A stretch of DNA of 64,000 bases from Niebla homalea (GCA_019925105.1 JAHGAU010000011.1:1116001-1180000), one strand, 5' to 3'. Positions 27,078 through 38,630 are shown, counted from the stretch's first letter. Program-made: numbers and translations. The notes: generated by a model not told the origin, from the sequence alone.

Positions 27078-27990
27078 AGAGATGAAACACTACCTTCCTC
27101 GAAAGAGCTGTACAGACCATCACAGAACATGTGCGGCACGGAATTACGGTGGTCATGGAAAGCTCGGTAGCCGTGGGCACGACAAGAGAGCTCCTCAGCC
27201 CCCTGGTCGCTACCAAAAACGTGAGAATGGGCATGTCTCCGGAGGTAGCTGGATTCGTCCCTCTGTTGACGAGCAGAGCTGACGCCCATTACCAGAGAGT
27301 CGACGCCGGCCGTCAGAATCCTGCGTTCCAGACGATTCCGAAGATCATCTCCCGCATCGACTGCTCATCACTAAACGCCGTCCAGCTGCTTTATGAACGA
27401 TTGTTCGATCATCTCGTCCCGGTGTCTTCGTTAGAGGTGGCCGGAATGACAAAGTTCTACGAGAATTGTTAACGCATGATCTGCGCTGCGTACGCCAACC
27501 AGATGGCTGACGCTTACGCCTCCTGGGGCGTTAATGGTTGGGAGGTCGGTAAGGCAGCCGCGTCAAAACCATTTAACTACCTACCGTTTCACCCGTGACC
27601 TGGAGTCGACGGACAATACATATTTATCAACCCTTGTTACCTGCTGCAAACATGCGATATGCCTTTCTTGCAGCACGCCACCGAATCCTCGTAGCGACGG
27701 CCTTTCGAGATCGTCGACCGTTTAATGCGAGTGCTTAAGCGCAAACGAGGCGCGACGGGGAGTCGACGGCGCCCATCGTTCAGGAGACACGCGTGCTCAA
27801 AAGGGGTCAGAGTGCGTTATACCATTCTCCGGCAGTCGTCGCCATCCGATCTCTGCTTGAGAATTATTATCTAGACGTCGAGTTCGCCGATCCTCTCATC
27901 GATCAGGAGGTCCTATCGTACGTGCCGAAGTCCGGATACGTCCGTGGATTGGAAAAAGGAACGTCCCAAGGAGTCTATTTTTGAAGATGC
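27078..27990 (+). pseudogene. Nucleotide-sugar (UDP-glucose/GDP-mannose-type) dehydrogenase pseudogene
   Basis: Reading from about 27,091: FLERAVQTITEH, then ITVVMESSVAVGTTRELLSP, MGMSPE, QNPAFQTIPKII, SLEVAGMTKFYENC, a stop (27,472), MICAAYANQMADAY, YLPFHP, another stop, INPCYLLQTCDMP, and after a frameshift VLKRGQSALYHSP and VEFADPLIDQEVL. This is the middle and C-terminal part of the family that oxidises NDP-sugars to uronic acids. The stop after ENC is a C to T change of a Gln codon. The family's catalytic Cys, expected just before the INPxYLL motif, reads Tyr (TAC). The N-terminal NAD-binding part is missing or unreadable. Clearly non-functional; the mutations are mainly of RIP type. Confidence 0.75.
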
Positions 27991-28521
27991 AAGGCGTAGT
28001 AGGGCCGAATCTGTTTCTCCAAAAGCCCAACAAGGATGATCCTTTTGAAGATTTTGTAGAATCAATGGAGGAATTGAAAATACAGGAGCTGGAATGGAAG
28101 CTTCAGGATGCTAGGAAGCCTATTAAAATAAGATGCTAGAGCGAATAGACTCATCTATTTCGTCGATGCCGGCACGTTCAATTTAGTAACCTCCGCTTCG
28201 TCCTCAACCTCAGCAATATATCCAGTAACAGACTGCCCCTCCTCCATCGATTCGTCCAGAACCAAAAAGATCTTCTAATCCGATTGCGCCGTCAACCGAA
28301 AATGAGGTGGCGATGCAAGTCTGTTGGAACTGGAAGTTTAAAGTGGTGTCGGACCCTGCATAACGATAGAGGCTCGCTGGGAAGCGAACGAAATTTGTGA
28401 TATGCTAAATCTTGGGGTTCACCGCCATACTTTACTTGTCTTATGCAGCGTAAGGAGCATGGTGACCTGCTTGCGACGACGTCGACACATGGTCTGGCCT
28501 ACCGAGTGCGTCATCAACGTC
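27991..28521. other. Decayed sequence between two pseudogenes
   Basis: Contains a short frame reading KDDPFEDFVESMEELKIQE (about 28,035-28,090) that looks protein-like but ends quickly. No family recognised. Confidence 0.3.
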
Positions 28522-28937
28522 CACTGGCTGAGCGAACTGCTCTCCCCGATGCCCGAACATCCCTCATGCGGCGAGACTACAGCCGAATCCCGCTGGAGTT
28601 CCTCAAAGAGCCCCAGAAACGAGAAATCGTCGGCAGTCTGTTACCGGCTCAGCAAGATGTCCAGCCCTGCATAATGCGGTTCCGGCGAGATCTCGTGACA
28701 CCGTTGACAGAAAGGGCATCACGAGCGCTACACGAGCTGGACGTCTCCCTACAGGATGCTCAGGTTCAGGCCTCGTTCACGCAACATCTCACCTCGAAGG
28801 AGCTCTCGGCAGGGAGCATCATCGTGGTGGATAACTGCCGTTGGCTACATACACGAAATCGAATCAAGGACCCAATGCGTCACCTGCGTCGAGTGCGTTG
28901 GGATGCCGTTCCGTTTGACGATGCTCCGTTAGAGTAG
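28522..28937 (+). pseudogene. TauD/clavaminate-synthase-like dioxygenase, C-terminal half, inverted
   Basis: Starts at VHWLSELLSP; a one-base frameshift near 28,548 leads into TSLMRRDYSRIPLEFL, then IMRFRRDLVTPLTERA, GSIIVVDNCRWLHTRN and RHLRRVRWDA, ending at a stop (28,935-28,937). The DN-RWLH block carries the distal iron-ligand His, and RHLRR supplies the Arg that binds 2-oxoglutarate in the TauD/TfdA superfamily. The N-terminal half lies next to it on the opposite strand (28,997-29,479). The order shows a gene cut at the STHW position with one half flipped. Confidence 0.7.
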
Positions 28938-28996
28938 TTGCAAGTAGGCTGCAATTTAACGGACGAGCGAGGAACATGATCATGGACACAATCGGT

Positions 28997-29479
28997 CCAA
29001 TGCGTCGATGAGAAGACGTGTACCCGCAGTGCCGCGTCTCGATCGATTTGCCAGGCTGAGCCTGTGCTGTTGTTCAGCACCGAGAAGATCCCTCCGTCGA
29101 ATCGAGCGTGCTGAAGCACGTGGAGCGCAAAGTATCGCGGCGGGGAGTCTTCGTAGCTGCTGTCGGTATGCCAGGGAAACTCCTTTATGGTTTCCGATCG
29201 CGCTCGGTATCGAGGAGTCTAAAAAGGGGTGTTGGTGTTCGGTCGGACGTCCCAAACCCAGCCGTACGACGCGCTGTGTGATATGGGGAGCTGATGGCCG
29301 TGATGCTCGTGAAGGCTGAGGATCAATTGCTCCAGGTATCGGCTCCCGGGATCGGGAAAGCCCAGGGTGATTTTGAGAAGCCCATGTTGCTGAAGATGTT
29401 GGGCCGCATGGCCCACATGGTGCTGTTGTTTTGCGTACGCACGATCGGGTGCTGTCAGTTGAGGGATCGTGAGCGGCAT
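28997..29479 (-). pseudogene. TauD/clavaminate-synthase-like dioxygenase, N-terminal half
   Basis: From ATG 29,479 on the minus strand: MPLTIPQLTAPDRAYAK, LLKITLGFPDPGSRYLEQLI, LPISHSASYGWVWDVRPNTN, a stop (TAG, 29,221-29,219, one C to T change from Gln), then RARSETIKEFPWHTDSSYED, PPRYFALHVLQHARFDGGIF and HVFSSTHW. WHTD contains the His-x-Asp iron ligands. Sequence similarity to the family stops at STHW, precisely where the plus-strand half begins with VHW. A frame starting further upstream (29,605) is open but does not look like this family. Confidence 0.7.
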
Positions 29480-30280
29480 TATCGCAGCCGACGGAGCCGT
29501 TTCACAGCGGCTCTCACGACTTATGGATCTTGCACAGCGAGAGAGATCCCAGGCTAAGCGGACCGCGTATAGCATATCGGACGGTCTGTCTACGTAGTAG
29601 CGCACAGAGGATGAAGGGTATATCGGAGATCGGCGTGGATGCGCCGGGCTTTGGGCTGGTAAGCACGAAGGTTTGCAGGATGGCTTCTCCCAGTCGATAC
29701 AGAAGACGTCGATACCGGGTCTCGCAGTCTCCAGGGGCAGTATGTGCGAATTACAGGCAACCCAAAATTGGAACGAGAAGAGGGCGAAAGTCCGCGAAGT
29801 TATTCAGAAGGTGCAGAGCCAGAGTCTTACTTATCTTTGCGGAGCGCTTCGGATTGGCGAGATTAAAGGAGCGGATGGCGAAGTTGTAATGGGGTTCGAA
29901 TATAAGATGGGTCCTTCGCGAGCTCGAGTGATACTGTTAAGGGGATTCCTACGACATTGTTGACAAGGCCATGGGTCCAAGCGCCGGCGGAGGAAGTATA
30001 TGCTAAACGTAGTAGGACTGATGCCTGAATAAGGATGAGGAAGGTAAGGTACAAAAGCCTAGGAGAGATGAGTGCTAGCTTGAGCGAGGATTCGGGCTGT
30101 TCGCACGCTGTCGTGGCCGTCGCTCTGTGCATGCTGGTAGAGAGAGGGGATTTTAGAAAAGCAGACTTATGGTAGGATAAATGATGCATAAAGAATCTAA
30201 CTACTGCAGGGCAAATCTACTTATGGTGGCTGGCAGCCAAGGCACTAGCTGAAATACAGCAACGGAAACCGCAGTTCACT
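29480..30280. other. Decayed sequence, possible membrane-protein debris on the minus strand
   Basis: A minus-strand frame (30,189-29,863) includes a hydrophobic stretch LLYLTFLILIQASVLLRLAY. Downstream, in another frame, is FAIRSFNLANPKRSAKI. These could be pieces of one integral-membrane enzyme, but no diagnostic motif is present and frames change. Not called as a gene. Confidence 0.3.
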
Positions 30281-30307
30281 ATTTTGGCACTTGCGTTTTT
30301 GGGGGCT

Positions 30308-30438
30308 TGGCAGGTGGCTCAGGTGACTCCCACCAAGGCCATCTTAATTGCACCTTTTTGTAACATAGCTTTTTGGTATCATCATCTACATAACTGATCA
30401 CTTCTTCATGGAATTTGGTCGTCCTTCAAATGGGGGCT
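30308..30438 (+). repeat. Repeat at the 5' side of the gypsy element (partner at 40,063-40,194)
   Basis: Shares GGCAGGTG, CTCCCACCAAGG, ATCTTAATTGCAC, a T-run, TAACATAGCTTTTTGGTATC, ATCATC-ACATAA-TGATCAC and TCGTCCTTCA with the segment 9.75 kb downstream, in the same orientation. It is a good candidate for part of the 5' LTR. A TGGTTACCAGATC sequence near 30,528 could be a tRNA primer-binding site. Confidence 0.6.
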
Positions 30439-30787
30439 CAACCGGGATGCTTACAAGTGCCATAGAGTAGGCCCAACCACAGATTGACCCCAAAGGACCG
30501 GGGCAGGGAGGTACCAGAAGGACTTGGTTACCAGATCAGACCTTGAAGGACTGAGGCTTTAACAACAACACCCATCCTCACACCCATTACCCCTCTTTTA
30601 TTATCAGTGCTATCAAAGCAGCTACCTTTAGACCACGATCTTTACCAAATCACTAAGGTTACGGGTGGACGCAATAGCCAAACAGCTGCTCTGATAAAAA
30701 TCAACGACACGCATATCATATCGAGAGCCAGCTTCCATAATCTATGTATCAATCAGTTCATCACTTTCATCACCGCTACAAGAAGTT

Positions 30788-31620
30788 GTGTCAGAACACG
30801 AGGAGGAAGAGTACCCAGACCGGGAAGCCGAAGAATTGCTCGCTATACACCCACCCTCCTCAGCAGAGCCTTCTTCAGTACCCCCGAATACCAATACAGA
30901 CTCTACTACCCCTACAGACATACATACCCTGGAAACACTTCGTGCAGACCGCCTAGAAATGCTTTACACATCGATTCGCTCTTTTAAGGGCTTAAGAGAT
31001 GGATTAGAAGACCCCAAAGAATTCATTGAAGACATTAAGTGGGCATATAAGCAAGATTTCAAATCCAAAGCACCTACAAGTGCCGAACAAAAGGCAGCTC
31101 ATGGAGACAAGACTCAGAGGGTCCTTTTTCGCCAAAAGTCTCAGCGAAGAAGCACACCAAGGGTTCAAAGATTTAGATGCACACATACGCGGAAGTTGGT
31201 TCTACGACCACTTTTCCTCATCGAGTTCGAAGTCACGGTGAAGGATGCCCAGACCAAGAAATTCCAGCTGAAGATGAAAGTGGCAAACCTGGAACAAACT
31301 AGCGATGAATCAAATAGCGGAATACATCAAACGTGCCTGTAATTTGTCGAGAAAATTACCCAACGAACAAGTCGAAGTGGGTAATGAGCACTTTGAAAGG
31401 AATGTACCATGGGTCAAAACAAGCCCAGATTTCCTTCGAATGCAATAAGAGTCATGACTGGTCCTACAAGTCAGTGGAGAGTCTGATTAAGGCTGCTTAC
31501 AGCGAGATAGGCAAAGTGAATCCTTTTGACTACGCCTATAAGGACAGCTTGAGAGTGACCCTTCCCGGATCCTCACACGTCTCGAGTGAAGAATTAATGA
31601 GGCAGTTCTGATAAACACAA
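30788..31620 (+). pseudogene. gag-like ORF, frameshifted
   Basis: Frame 1 reads acidic sequence with many Pro/Ser/Thr, then KEFIEDIKWAYKQDF. The product continues in a second frame with ETRLRGSFFAKSLSEEA and KDLDAHIRGSW, then returns through LKMKVANLEQTSDES, IAEYIKRACNLSRKLP and SFECNKSHDWSYKSVESLI. The relay between frames shows at least three indels. This resembles fungal gypsy gag by position and by the downstream zinc knuckle. It is non-functional. Confidence 0.6.
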
Positions 31621-31785
31621 ATCAAGCCTTCCCAGCCATTCTTCATTCTTCAGGGATTCCGTTCGTTGAATACAGCTGCCACAAAAGGCATACAAATGAA
31701 AGCTCCTACTATAACCGCAGAAGGAAGTCGGTATTCTAACAATCCTGCTACGACAGCTACTCGGCGTGATCTGAGCAATGTGAAG

Positions 31786-31828
31786 TGCATTTAAATGCGA
31801 GCAGTCTGGACACTATGCCAGCGACTGT
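31786..31828 (+). pseudogene. CCHC zinc knuckle of gag
   Basis: Reads FKCEQSGHYASDC in one frame, giving the second Cys, His and third Cys of C-x2-C-x4-H-x4-C. The first Cys (TGC at 31,786) is one base out of frame because of an indel. Nucleic-acid-binding motif of retrotransposon gag. Confidence 0.65.
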
Positions 31829-32445
31829 TTGATTACTCAGAATGTACCTCCTGCTATCACAGCCCATGCAGCCTTTCCCACTTACTATGAGGAACTGCAA
31901 GATCAAGACCAAGGAGCTGCTGAGGAATCTGCGAGATGCGTTTTTCCTATCGAAGGCAACCCTCAGTTGGCACTAGCAGCTACCAGGTCCTCTCAAAAAA
32001 CAAATAAGCCGGAGAGATTGCTGCGAGAGCCAGCGGGTGTCAAGAAAAGCACGAAAAACTCCACGCAAAGTCTCTGTGCAAGTAGAGGATTTGGGTTCTC
32101 AGGGTCAAGATAATGAGGGTGCAGAAGATGAAACAATGGAAAATGCACCACCTTCAACTTATGACGAATCACCAGCCTTCGAATATGCAACCAAGTCCTC
32201 CCAACCTCGGGTCCACTTTTCTTAAGACACCCAAGGGGAATCACCTCAAACCCGCATCACTAAGACGGGCAAAATCCAAGACCCAGTCTCTAGTAGAGGT
32301 CCAAAATTGCCTGATCCCATCAAAGGCAGGGTTGGCAAGCCCAGATTTCTCTTGACCGCATCATGAAATTACCGATCGAACTTGAGCTGGGAGAACTCCT
32401 TGACCGCTCTTATATGACTGTCAAGGAATTGGCTCTGGGTATGCA

Positions 32446-33000
32446 ATGAGCAACACCCAGATATCGGGCACGCAAGACAAATCCTGGAACTCCTGCAACA
32501 GTCCAATCTTCCGGTCGTTCGTTGCTCAAACCGAGCCACTCTGGAAAGGCACCCCCGTGACTGCTTGTGCCCTTGATGACGACGGAAAATCTCAACCTCT
32601 GATGGTGACTTCTCAGGTAGGACAGGTGAAATGCTCGAAGACTCTAATTAACGGAGGTTCGCTGGTGGAGCTGGTCAGCAGGAAGAAAGTCGATACCCTC
32701 CGCCCAGAGCCTGAGATACACACAGACGGTACCCTCAATATCAGTCTAGCTACTGACCAACTGGACACCCTCCACGAATATGTCTACTTGCCCGTTAACA
32801 TTGAAGGGGTTGAGGCCGCCGTCAAAGCTTGGATTGTGAATGTCGATGTATATGAAGTACTGCTAGGTATTTCATGGCAGCGAAGAGTTAAGTGTGATGT
32901 GATCCTCAGTGAATCCATCATCAATATTCAGGAGATGATGGTCGCACACGTACAGTACCTGCACGAAATTTACCTATTCATGTCGATTTGCCCATGGTAG
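32446..33000 (+). pseudogene. Retropepsin-like aspartic protease with active-site Asp to Asn
   Basis: A 184-codon open frame. SKTLINGGSLVELVS sits where the family has a D-(S/T/G)-G active site. Here the catalytic position is Asn69 (AAC, 32,650-32,652), a G to A change from Asp. VYEVLLGISWQRRVKCDVI is the usual LLG flap-to-dimer region. It would cleave gag-pol if active; the Asn should abolish activity. Confidence 0.65.
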
Positions 33001-33599
33001 AATTCTTGAGGAAGATGAGTCTGCCGACGAAGCATATCAGCGCCCACTAGATGAACAGGAAAACGTCGAGCCCTGACTGCCTGTACTAGGGGTAGTCAGG
33101 GCATGATAACACCTGGTACATTTAATTCTCCCTCAGCCCTCCAGTCGTATAATCGCGATCGCTCGACTGAGTCTCTCCCGGTTGCTATGATGATGATACA
33201 GGAGCCAAATGAATACAATCAGAGGAAGAATACAGCACCAGAAATGCTACCACAGTGCCAACCAGCTTATCAGGCGATCCCCCGACCTCATAAGCCCAAG
33301 GAACGGGGAGGAAATACCATCGATCCTCCTTATTCAAGCCAACAGACCCTACCACCACACCCAAAGAGCACCGTGGAGGCTGCTCTCGAAGCAAGTAATC
33401 AACAGAAGTATTCATTAGGAAAGGGGATGGCTTCCCTACCGCACGGAGACCCTCAGGAGAGAATTTGCCGCAGCTCCCATTAGTGATGTAAAAGCCTGGG
33501 TCCGAGAAAGTGGCATCACGATAGGATCGATGGCGTCTACTCCCTCAAAAAGAGAATAAGCCGAGAGATTGGTATATACATGGAAGGATTGTTTCGCCA

Positions 33600-34490
33600 C
33601 GAGTGTTAAAGATATCAAGGAGATAGATTTGATTGAGCATTCTATTAACCTCACATCTAACGCTCGACCTGTCTACAGAAGTACACCTTAGCGGAGCGTG
33701 AACTTGCCAATCTAATCTTTCCAGAACCCGAAGATGCAGGGGTCATCGCTAGGCGAAGCAGCGTTTGGGGTGCCCGCACCAAAATCCCCCTTTCTAGAAG
33801 AAAGGATCAGACCTCAAAAGGACTGTGCACAATTTCATACTTGTGAATCGGTACACCATCAAATCCGGATACCCCGTTCATCACTTGGAGGGGGTTGTGG
33901 GTCTTTTGATCAAAGTGAAATATCGGGTGTACTTTTCCTCCGACGCTGCCAACGGATACTGGGTGTTGCTGAAGGAGCAAGATCAGAATAAAACTGGATT
34001 CATTACTTTAAATGGACAATGGGTGTATTCACACATGGACCAAGGTCTGAAAGGAGCAGCGCACACATATTCGCAGTTCTCTGATTTAGAATTTGGACCT
34101 CTACCAGCGGTAAAGGAATCGGAAGAGGAAGATAAACCTAGGGAGAGCACTCTTAATGGTGATAATAGAGATTATGCTTTCTCCGTTTATATGGATGACC
34201 ATGCTGCGTCCGCTACTACTTTCGAAACTCTGTTCAAATTCTCGCATAAAGAAAACTTTCCCAGGGCAGTCTTTGGACCGGTATACCCAGCCGGCCACAA
34301 GACAGTAATCTTTTCAGACATATTAAACTTGTTAGGCTTCCAAGGAGGACCCGAAGGTTTACGACCGTCTTACAAACATCAGGAGAAAATCCGCAACTGG
34401 CCGATACCTATTAATCGAGCTGAACTGAATGCCTTTCTTTGGCTGATACCGTTTCTGCGTATCTTTATCCTAGGCAGATCTAACCATGTA
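33600..34490 (+). pseudogene. Gypsy-type reverse transcriptase
   Basis: Begins with IEHSINLTSNARPVYRSTP, followed by frame changes. An open frame at 33825-34577 contains NFILVNRYTIKSGYPVHHLE, SSDAANGYWVLL, MDQGLKGAAHTYSQFSD and the active site SVYMDD (34,185-34,202). The thumb region includes FPRAVFGPVYPAGHKT, GPEGLRPSYKHQEKIRNWP and RAELNAFLWL. YMDD is intact, but frameshifts upstream and downstream separate it from protease and RNase H. Confidence 0.8.
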
Positions 34491-34639
34491 CTAAAAATGA
34501 AAAAGCTTTACATTGAACAAGTTGTTACCGAACCCAAATCTTCGGAATGTACACGATGGAGAAATAGAAGATTATAACCCAGACCTTACGAAAGCCCCGG
34601 AAACCTTTTTAAAAGTTAAGAAGCAGTCCGTTATACGTA

Positions 34640-35220
34640 AGTGGGTTGAAAAAGCAGCTTTAACTAAGGACTTAAGCAACAGACCTCCTTTGAGGCAGTA
34701 AAGGATGCTATTGCCAACAATGCGATGGCAGGAGCAGATCCTGAGCAATAGTTCCATCTAGTTAACGACGCGAGCGAGACAGGTATTGGTGGTTTTTGTT
34801 TCAGCTACCTGGAGTACCACGCAGCACAGAAGCCACCAACAAAGACTTACCAAACGAACGAATAGTCATGTTTCTGTCCTTCCGATTCCAAGATGCTGAA
34901 AGCCATATGTCAATTCGCAAGGGGAGTATGTAGCCATTGTTAAATGCTTGGCCGAAGTTTATTGGTTCGTCATTTCATAGTGTATACTGATTATAATGCT
35001 CTGAAATCTACTTTCTTAACTGGTCAGACGCAAAAGTGAGGATAGCCAACTGGATGGATCGATTGGGAAAATATGATTTGCAACTGTTTTACCGTTCTTC
35101 GCGAGATTAACACATAGGAATTGCCGACAGACTGAGCAGGATGCCCACCCGAATTGGGAATCGCAATATTGTCGAAGACACTGGAAGAATGGCTATGGCA
35201 GTTCTATTTTAGGAGGAAGC
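34640..35220 (+). pseudogene. RNase H region of the gypsy element
   Basis: Reads SFEAVKDAIANNAMAGADPE, a stop, FHLVNDASETGIGGFCF (the TDASxxGIGG motif of gypsy RNase H, here N for T), then YTDYNALKSTFL, IANWMDRLGKYDLQLF and IGIADRLSRMP. Several stops interrupt it (for example TAG and TGA one C/G to T/A change from sense codons). Confidence 0.7.
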
Positions 35221-35719
35221 GCCGGTATTTATTAACTTACCCACTGAAAGGCACACTTATCCACGGATCCTCGTTTGCTAGTCAAATATTCTACCCTTCG
35301 CAACAGTGCTTACGTACGTGAATTGCAAGGCACCGGCCAAGTGAAGAAATACCATCTCAACAACATCATCCTTTATCACGAGCGACAAGACCTTTCCACT
35401 ACGAACACTCATCTGGCGGCATCGTCAAATGGAACTTCAGCCGTGAACATATCCTCCCCGAGACTGGCAACATTACCGCCTGGATATTGCGCTCTACTAC
35501 TCACTCCCCAGCCAAAGTGAAGGTTTGGAGTAGGCATCAAACTACAGCAAAATTCAGCACAGCAAATATCGCTTATCCCAAATTTCTCAACATTTACATC
35601 CTTTGAACTTAGTGCTTAATCACCTTATCCAAGCTTCACTTACCTTTGTTCAGTTGGCATTAATTCTTATCGACGCCAACTTTCATTATTTCTACTAAGT
35701 GCAACTTTGTTTCATTTAG

Positions 35720-38585
35720 ACGCTCATTCTTTCATGATGCGAGGTTATGAGCTTACCTAACGCATCGAAACTGCCTTTGCTACTAAATACTCATTTCTAT
35801 TTCAACGAAGACTACTTTGCTGAGAATTTTCCTGATGAGAATTTTCCTGACTTTGATCTAGTGAAGCCATAGTATTGCTAAGGAGGTTATATTCGCATGG
35901 AAATTACCAGATCTGAACTCACGTCTCTTTATTGACCCCCGCGCTCACAAACGTGTCCCTTCACACACTACGCAATCCCAGATTGCGAAACTCCTCTCGC
36001 TACCAACCTCATAAGGTTCGACATTGGTGGACGAAGCACCCCCATAGATGAAGAGAAACAAGCCAATAGGTGCAAAGGAGCTGAGGAGAAGAAAAGAAAG
36101 CGCAGAATGTAAGAGGTGGAAGATGCCGAATTTTCTGGCGAAGCACTCGAAGGTGACTTTATTGCTGGAGTCCGTGACGAGGATTTTTTATCGGACTTGA
36201 CCAAGCAGCCTCACATGTCAAGCAATACAAGTAGTGGTTACAAGGAAGGTCATTGGTCGTCCTATGAAGACTCCGAAACTTAAGGCAGCCACTCCACCCA
36301 CCAATTCACCACCACGATCCCTCTTTGGCGGGCGTACGTTTGCTACTAAAGCCCCTTCCGTTGATCCTGCCCCCAATGCTGGTGCTATAACAGCTATCAC
36401 TTCACCTACCAGAGCATCCACAACACCAAAAACCGCAAGCGCAAGCACTATCCTAGGCCCCTCTGCACCGCAAACCATGACTGAGAAACAGACATTTGTG
36501 ACTTTACAGGGGATCTCTATAATGTTGTCTATCGAAAAGCAAACAGTGATTCGCTGAACCTGCTATGGAAGCAAGCCAAAGATGCAGCAGATGAAACCGT
36601 CCCCACACTTGCCGTCTCAGCTTTCGGCACTCCGTTCTTATATAAGCAGATCCAAATGCTATACTTAAGCGCTAGCAAGTCTATTTGTCCAACTCTGGTC
36701 CAAAAGAATTCTCAACTCAGGCTCTGCGTACAGGAACAGGACCACATGGTCATAAGTTCGGCAAGCCTTTCGAAGACATTGCAGCATTTTCGGTCAGTCG
36801 GCCGCCATTCTGAGTGATAAATACCGCGAAGCTGCAAAGAATGAACAGTTAATACCTGAACTCACTCATTGGGATATAATGGGGCGGATCCTCAAGTGTG
36901 ATCTCCCAATATTGACTATGGACGAATGGATCAGACTGCCGGATGACTTGGTGGGAAAACTATGTACTGGTTGCTGAAAACTTCCGCCGACAAATTATAT
37001 ACTTGACCGCAAAAGTATATGGTTTACTTGAAACTCTGATCGACAAAGAAGCTAGTGTTTCTTGCCTCGCAAATATTGTCACGGATGCCATCAGAGAGAA
37101 AGAAAAAGTTGAATTACCTATAATCGAATTACTACGACCCAACGACGGACTCTATGTCTGTTTAACATGTGACCCAGAGCAAGAAGCTGCTAATGAGAGA
37201 AAACTGCAAATATACCATGAAGTCAAAGCCGAAGTTTTCTTAGATATTAATGATTCTGGGAAACCACCGCCGCTCTTCATACCTGGAAATACTACGCTCC
37301 CTGCTACCCCGATAATCAAGCTGCTATGGCAGCTATGGATTACATACCGCCGACTTACATACGGAGAAAGTGGAATAGCAACTTTGCGAGAGGCAAGCAG
37401 TGGAGGAATTCGCCAGAAACCTACAACCCGAAGTAGTAAATGCACGTATGGATATTTAGAAAATGGAGCTATCGAAGCCACTATTCATCAAGGCGATGAA
37501 AGCGGCATTACTTATGCAGCGCGCAGCTGATTGGAAAGAGATCGCCGGAGATCCGGGAATCCCAGACAACATAAATCATTTGGACGATTGGAGGGAAATT
37601 AAAGAGTATATCAAATGGGGTTTCCTCGAGGATAAGGAAATCGACGGATCCTGGAATGATTGGACGAGAAAAGTGGAAGAAATAGAGACCAAGAAACGCG
37701 ATGTTATCCGGCGGTAGCTACGTATAAGTATCCTCAGAACGCACGTATAGGCAAAGACCTTCTGAGTTCCTAGAAGAACTGGAGAAGTTGGGACAAGTCT
37801 CCCTATTAATGGAAAAGATTATCTCCTCTGACATCGAGGTAATACGCTTTCTAATTGAATTAACGGACAATGAGTTCGCCAAATTGAAGCTGAATTCCTA
37901 CCTTTCCTTGGTGATAGTAATTTTTGATCGTTACCTTAGGCATCTATCAATAAGCGGAACATAAAGTATGAATATCGCAACCAAATTAAGCACTCCAGGA
38001 AGCGGACAAACTTGCTATAGAAGCAGGTTTCGACTCTAGCTTGCACAGATACATCCAGTATAAAGAAGAAGTAATCACTTTAACGGAAATCAATCGAATG
38101 AACCAGGCGATGATTATTAAACGGCAATTCCTATTAAAGCACCCCGCTAGCTATCGTTAGGATGACAAGTCTGGTATCATATATAAAGTCCAGGAAGCCA
38201 TTGATACTCTTGTCGATCCCGTTATCTACCAATTATTACCTTGCGCACAGTCAGACTTTTCTTTTCTTTTCTGGGATTGTCCCAGCAGGGGATGTCACCT
38301 TTAACGCTATCAAAGCCATCGAACCACTAGCAGCAGCACGCAATGTTGAAGACGAATACGTTTTCTTTCCAACCTTATGAAGCCTTAGTTAACTCAAAAA
38401 TTGGTATAGATTGACAACGACGATATGGCAACCAATGCTAATGACGAGGCACTGGAGGAGAGCAAGTGGAAATCCAAGCCAACATAAGGATGAGAATCAT
38501 GAATGAAGAGAAGCAAATTAAAGAGAACCAACTTCGTCGTGAGTTGAACGAGCTTGAAGCAATCTTCAAGACCATGGGTATTTAG
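35720..38585 (+). pseudogene. Long broken ORF downstream of pol, family not recognised
   Basis: A chain of protein-like segments in shifting frames. It runs from a basic region and DFTGDLYNVVYRKANSDSLN, through 36943-37530 (NYVLVAENFRRQIIYLTAKV, ELLRPNDGLYVCLTCDPEQE) and 37463-37717 (DWREIKEYIKWGFLEDKEI), to a coiled-coil-like end, NEEKQIKENQLRRELNELEA, at a stop (38,583-38,585). It occupies the place of an integrase or extra third ORF but shows neither integrase motifs nor envelope-like membrane segments. It may be an additional element-encoded protein or a different element nested here. Confidence 0.45.
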
Positions 38586-38610
38586 CCAGGGGTTTGCAAA
38601 GGTCATTTTT

Positions 38611-38630
38611 GGAGGAGGGGGAGAGAGGGG
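38611..38630 (+). other. Polypurine tract preceding the candidate 3' LTR
   Basis: Twenty consecutive purines directly after the last ORF of the gypsy element. The next 13 bases, TTTTGGCACTTGC (38,632-38,644), also occur at 30,282-30,294 on the left side of the element, as expected for the start of an LTR. Beyond these 13 bases the two sides differ. Confidence 0.45.

Larger units (their letters stand above)
30308..38630 (+). mobile_element. Degenerate Ty3/gypsy LTR retrotransposon
   Basis: Domains in plus-strand order: gag (30,788 on), CCHC zinc knuckle (31,786-31,828), aspartic protease (32,446-33,000), reverse transcriptase (about 33,600-34,490), RNase H (about 34,660-35,150), then a long unrecognised broken ORF (about 35,720-38,585) and a purine tract (38,611-38,630). 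Frames are interrupted by stops and one-base shifts throughout. I found no convincing integrase (no HHCC or DDE pattern by eye). The ends are defined only by the candidate LTR fragment on the left and the purine tract on the right. Confidence 0.8.

Noticed and set aside
28880..29255. Two overlapping minus-strand frames as separate small genes
   Set aside because: They are pieces and frame shadows of the dioxygenase N-terminal half.
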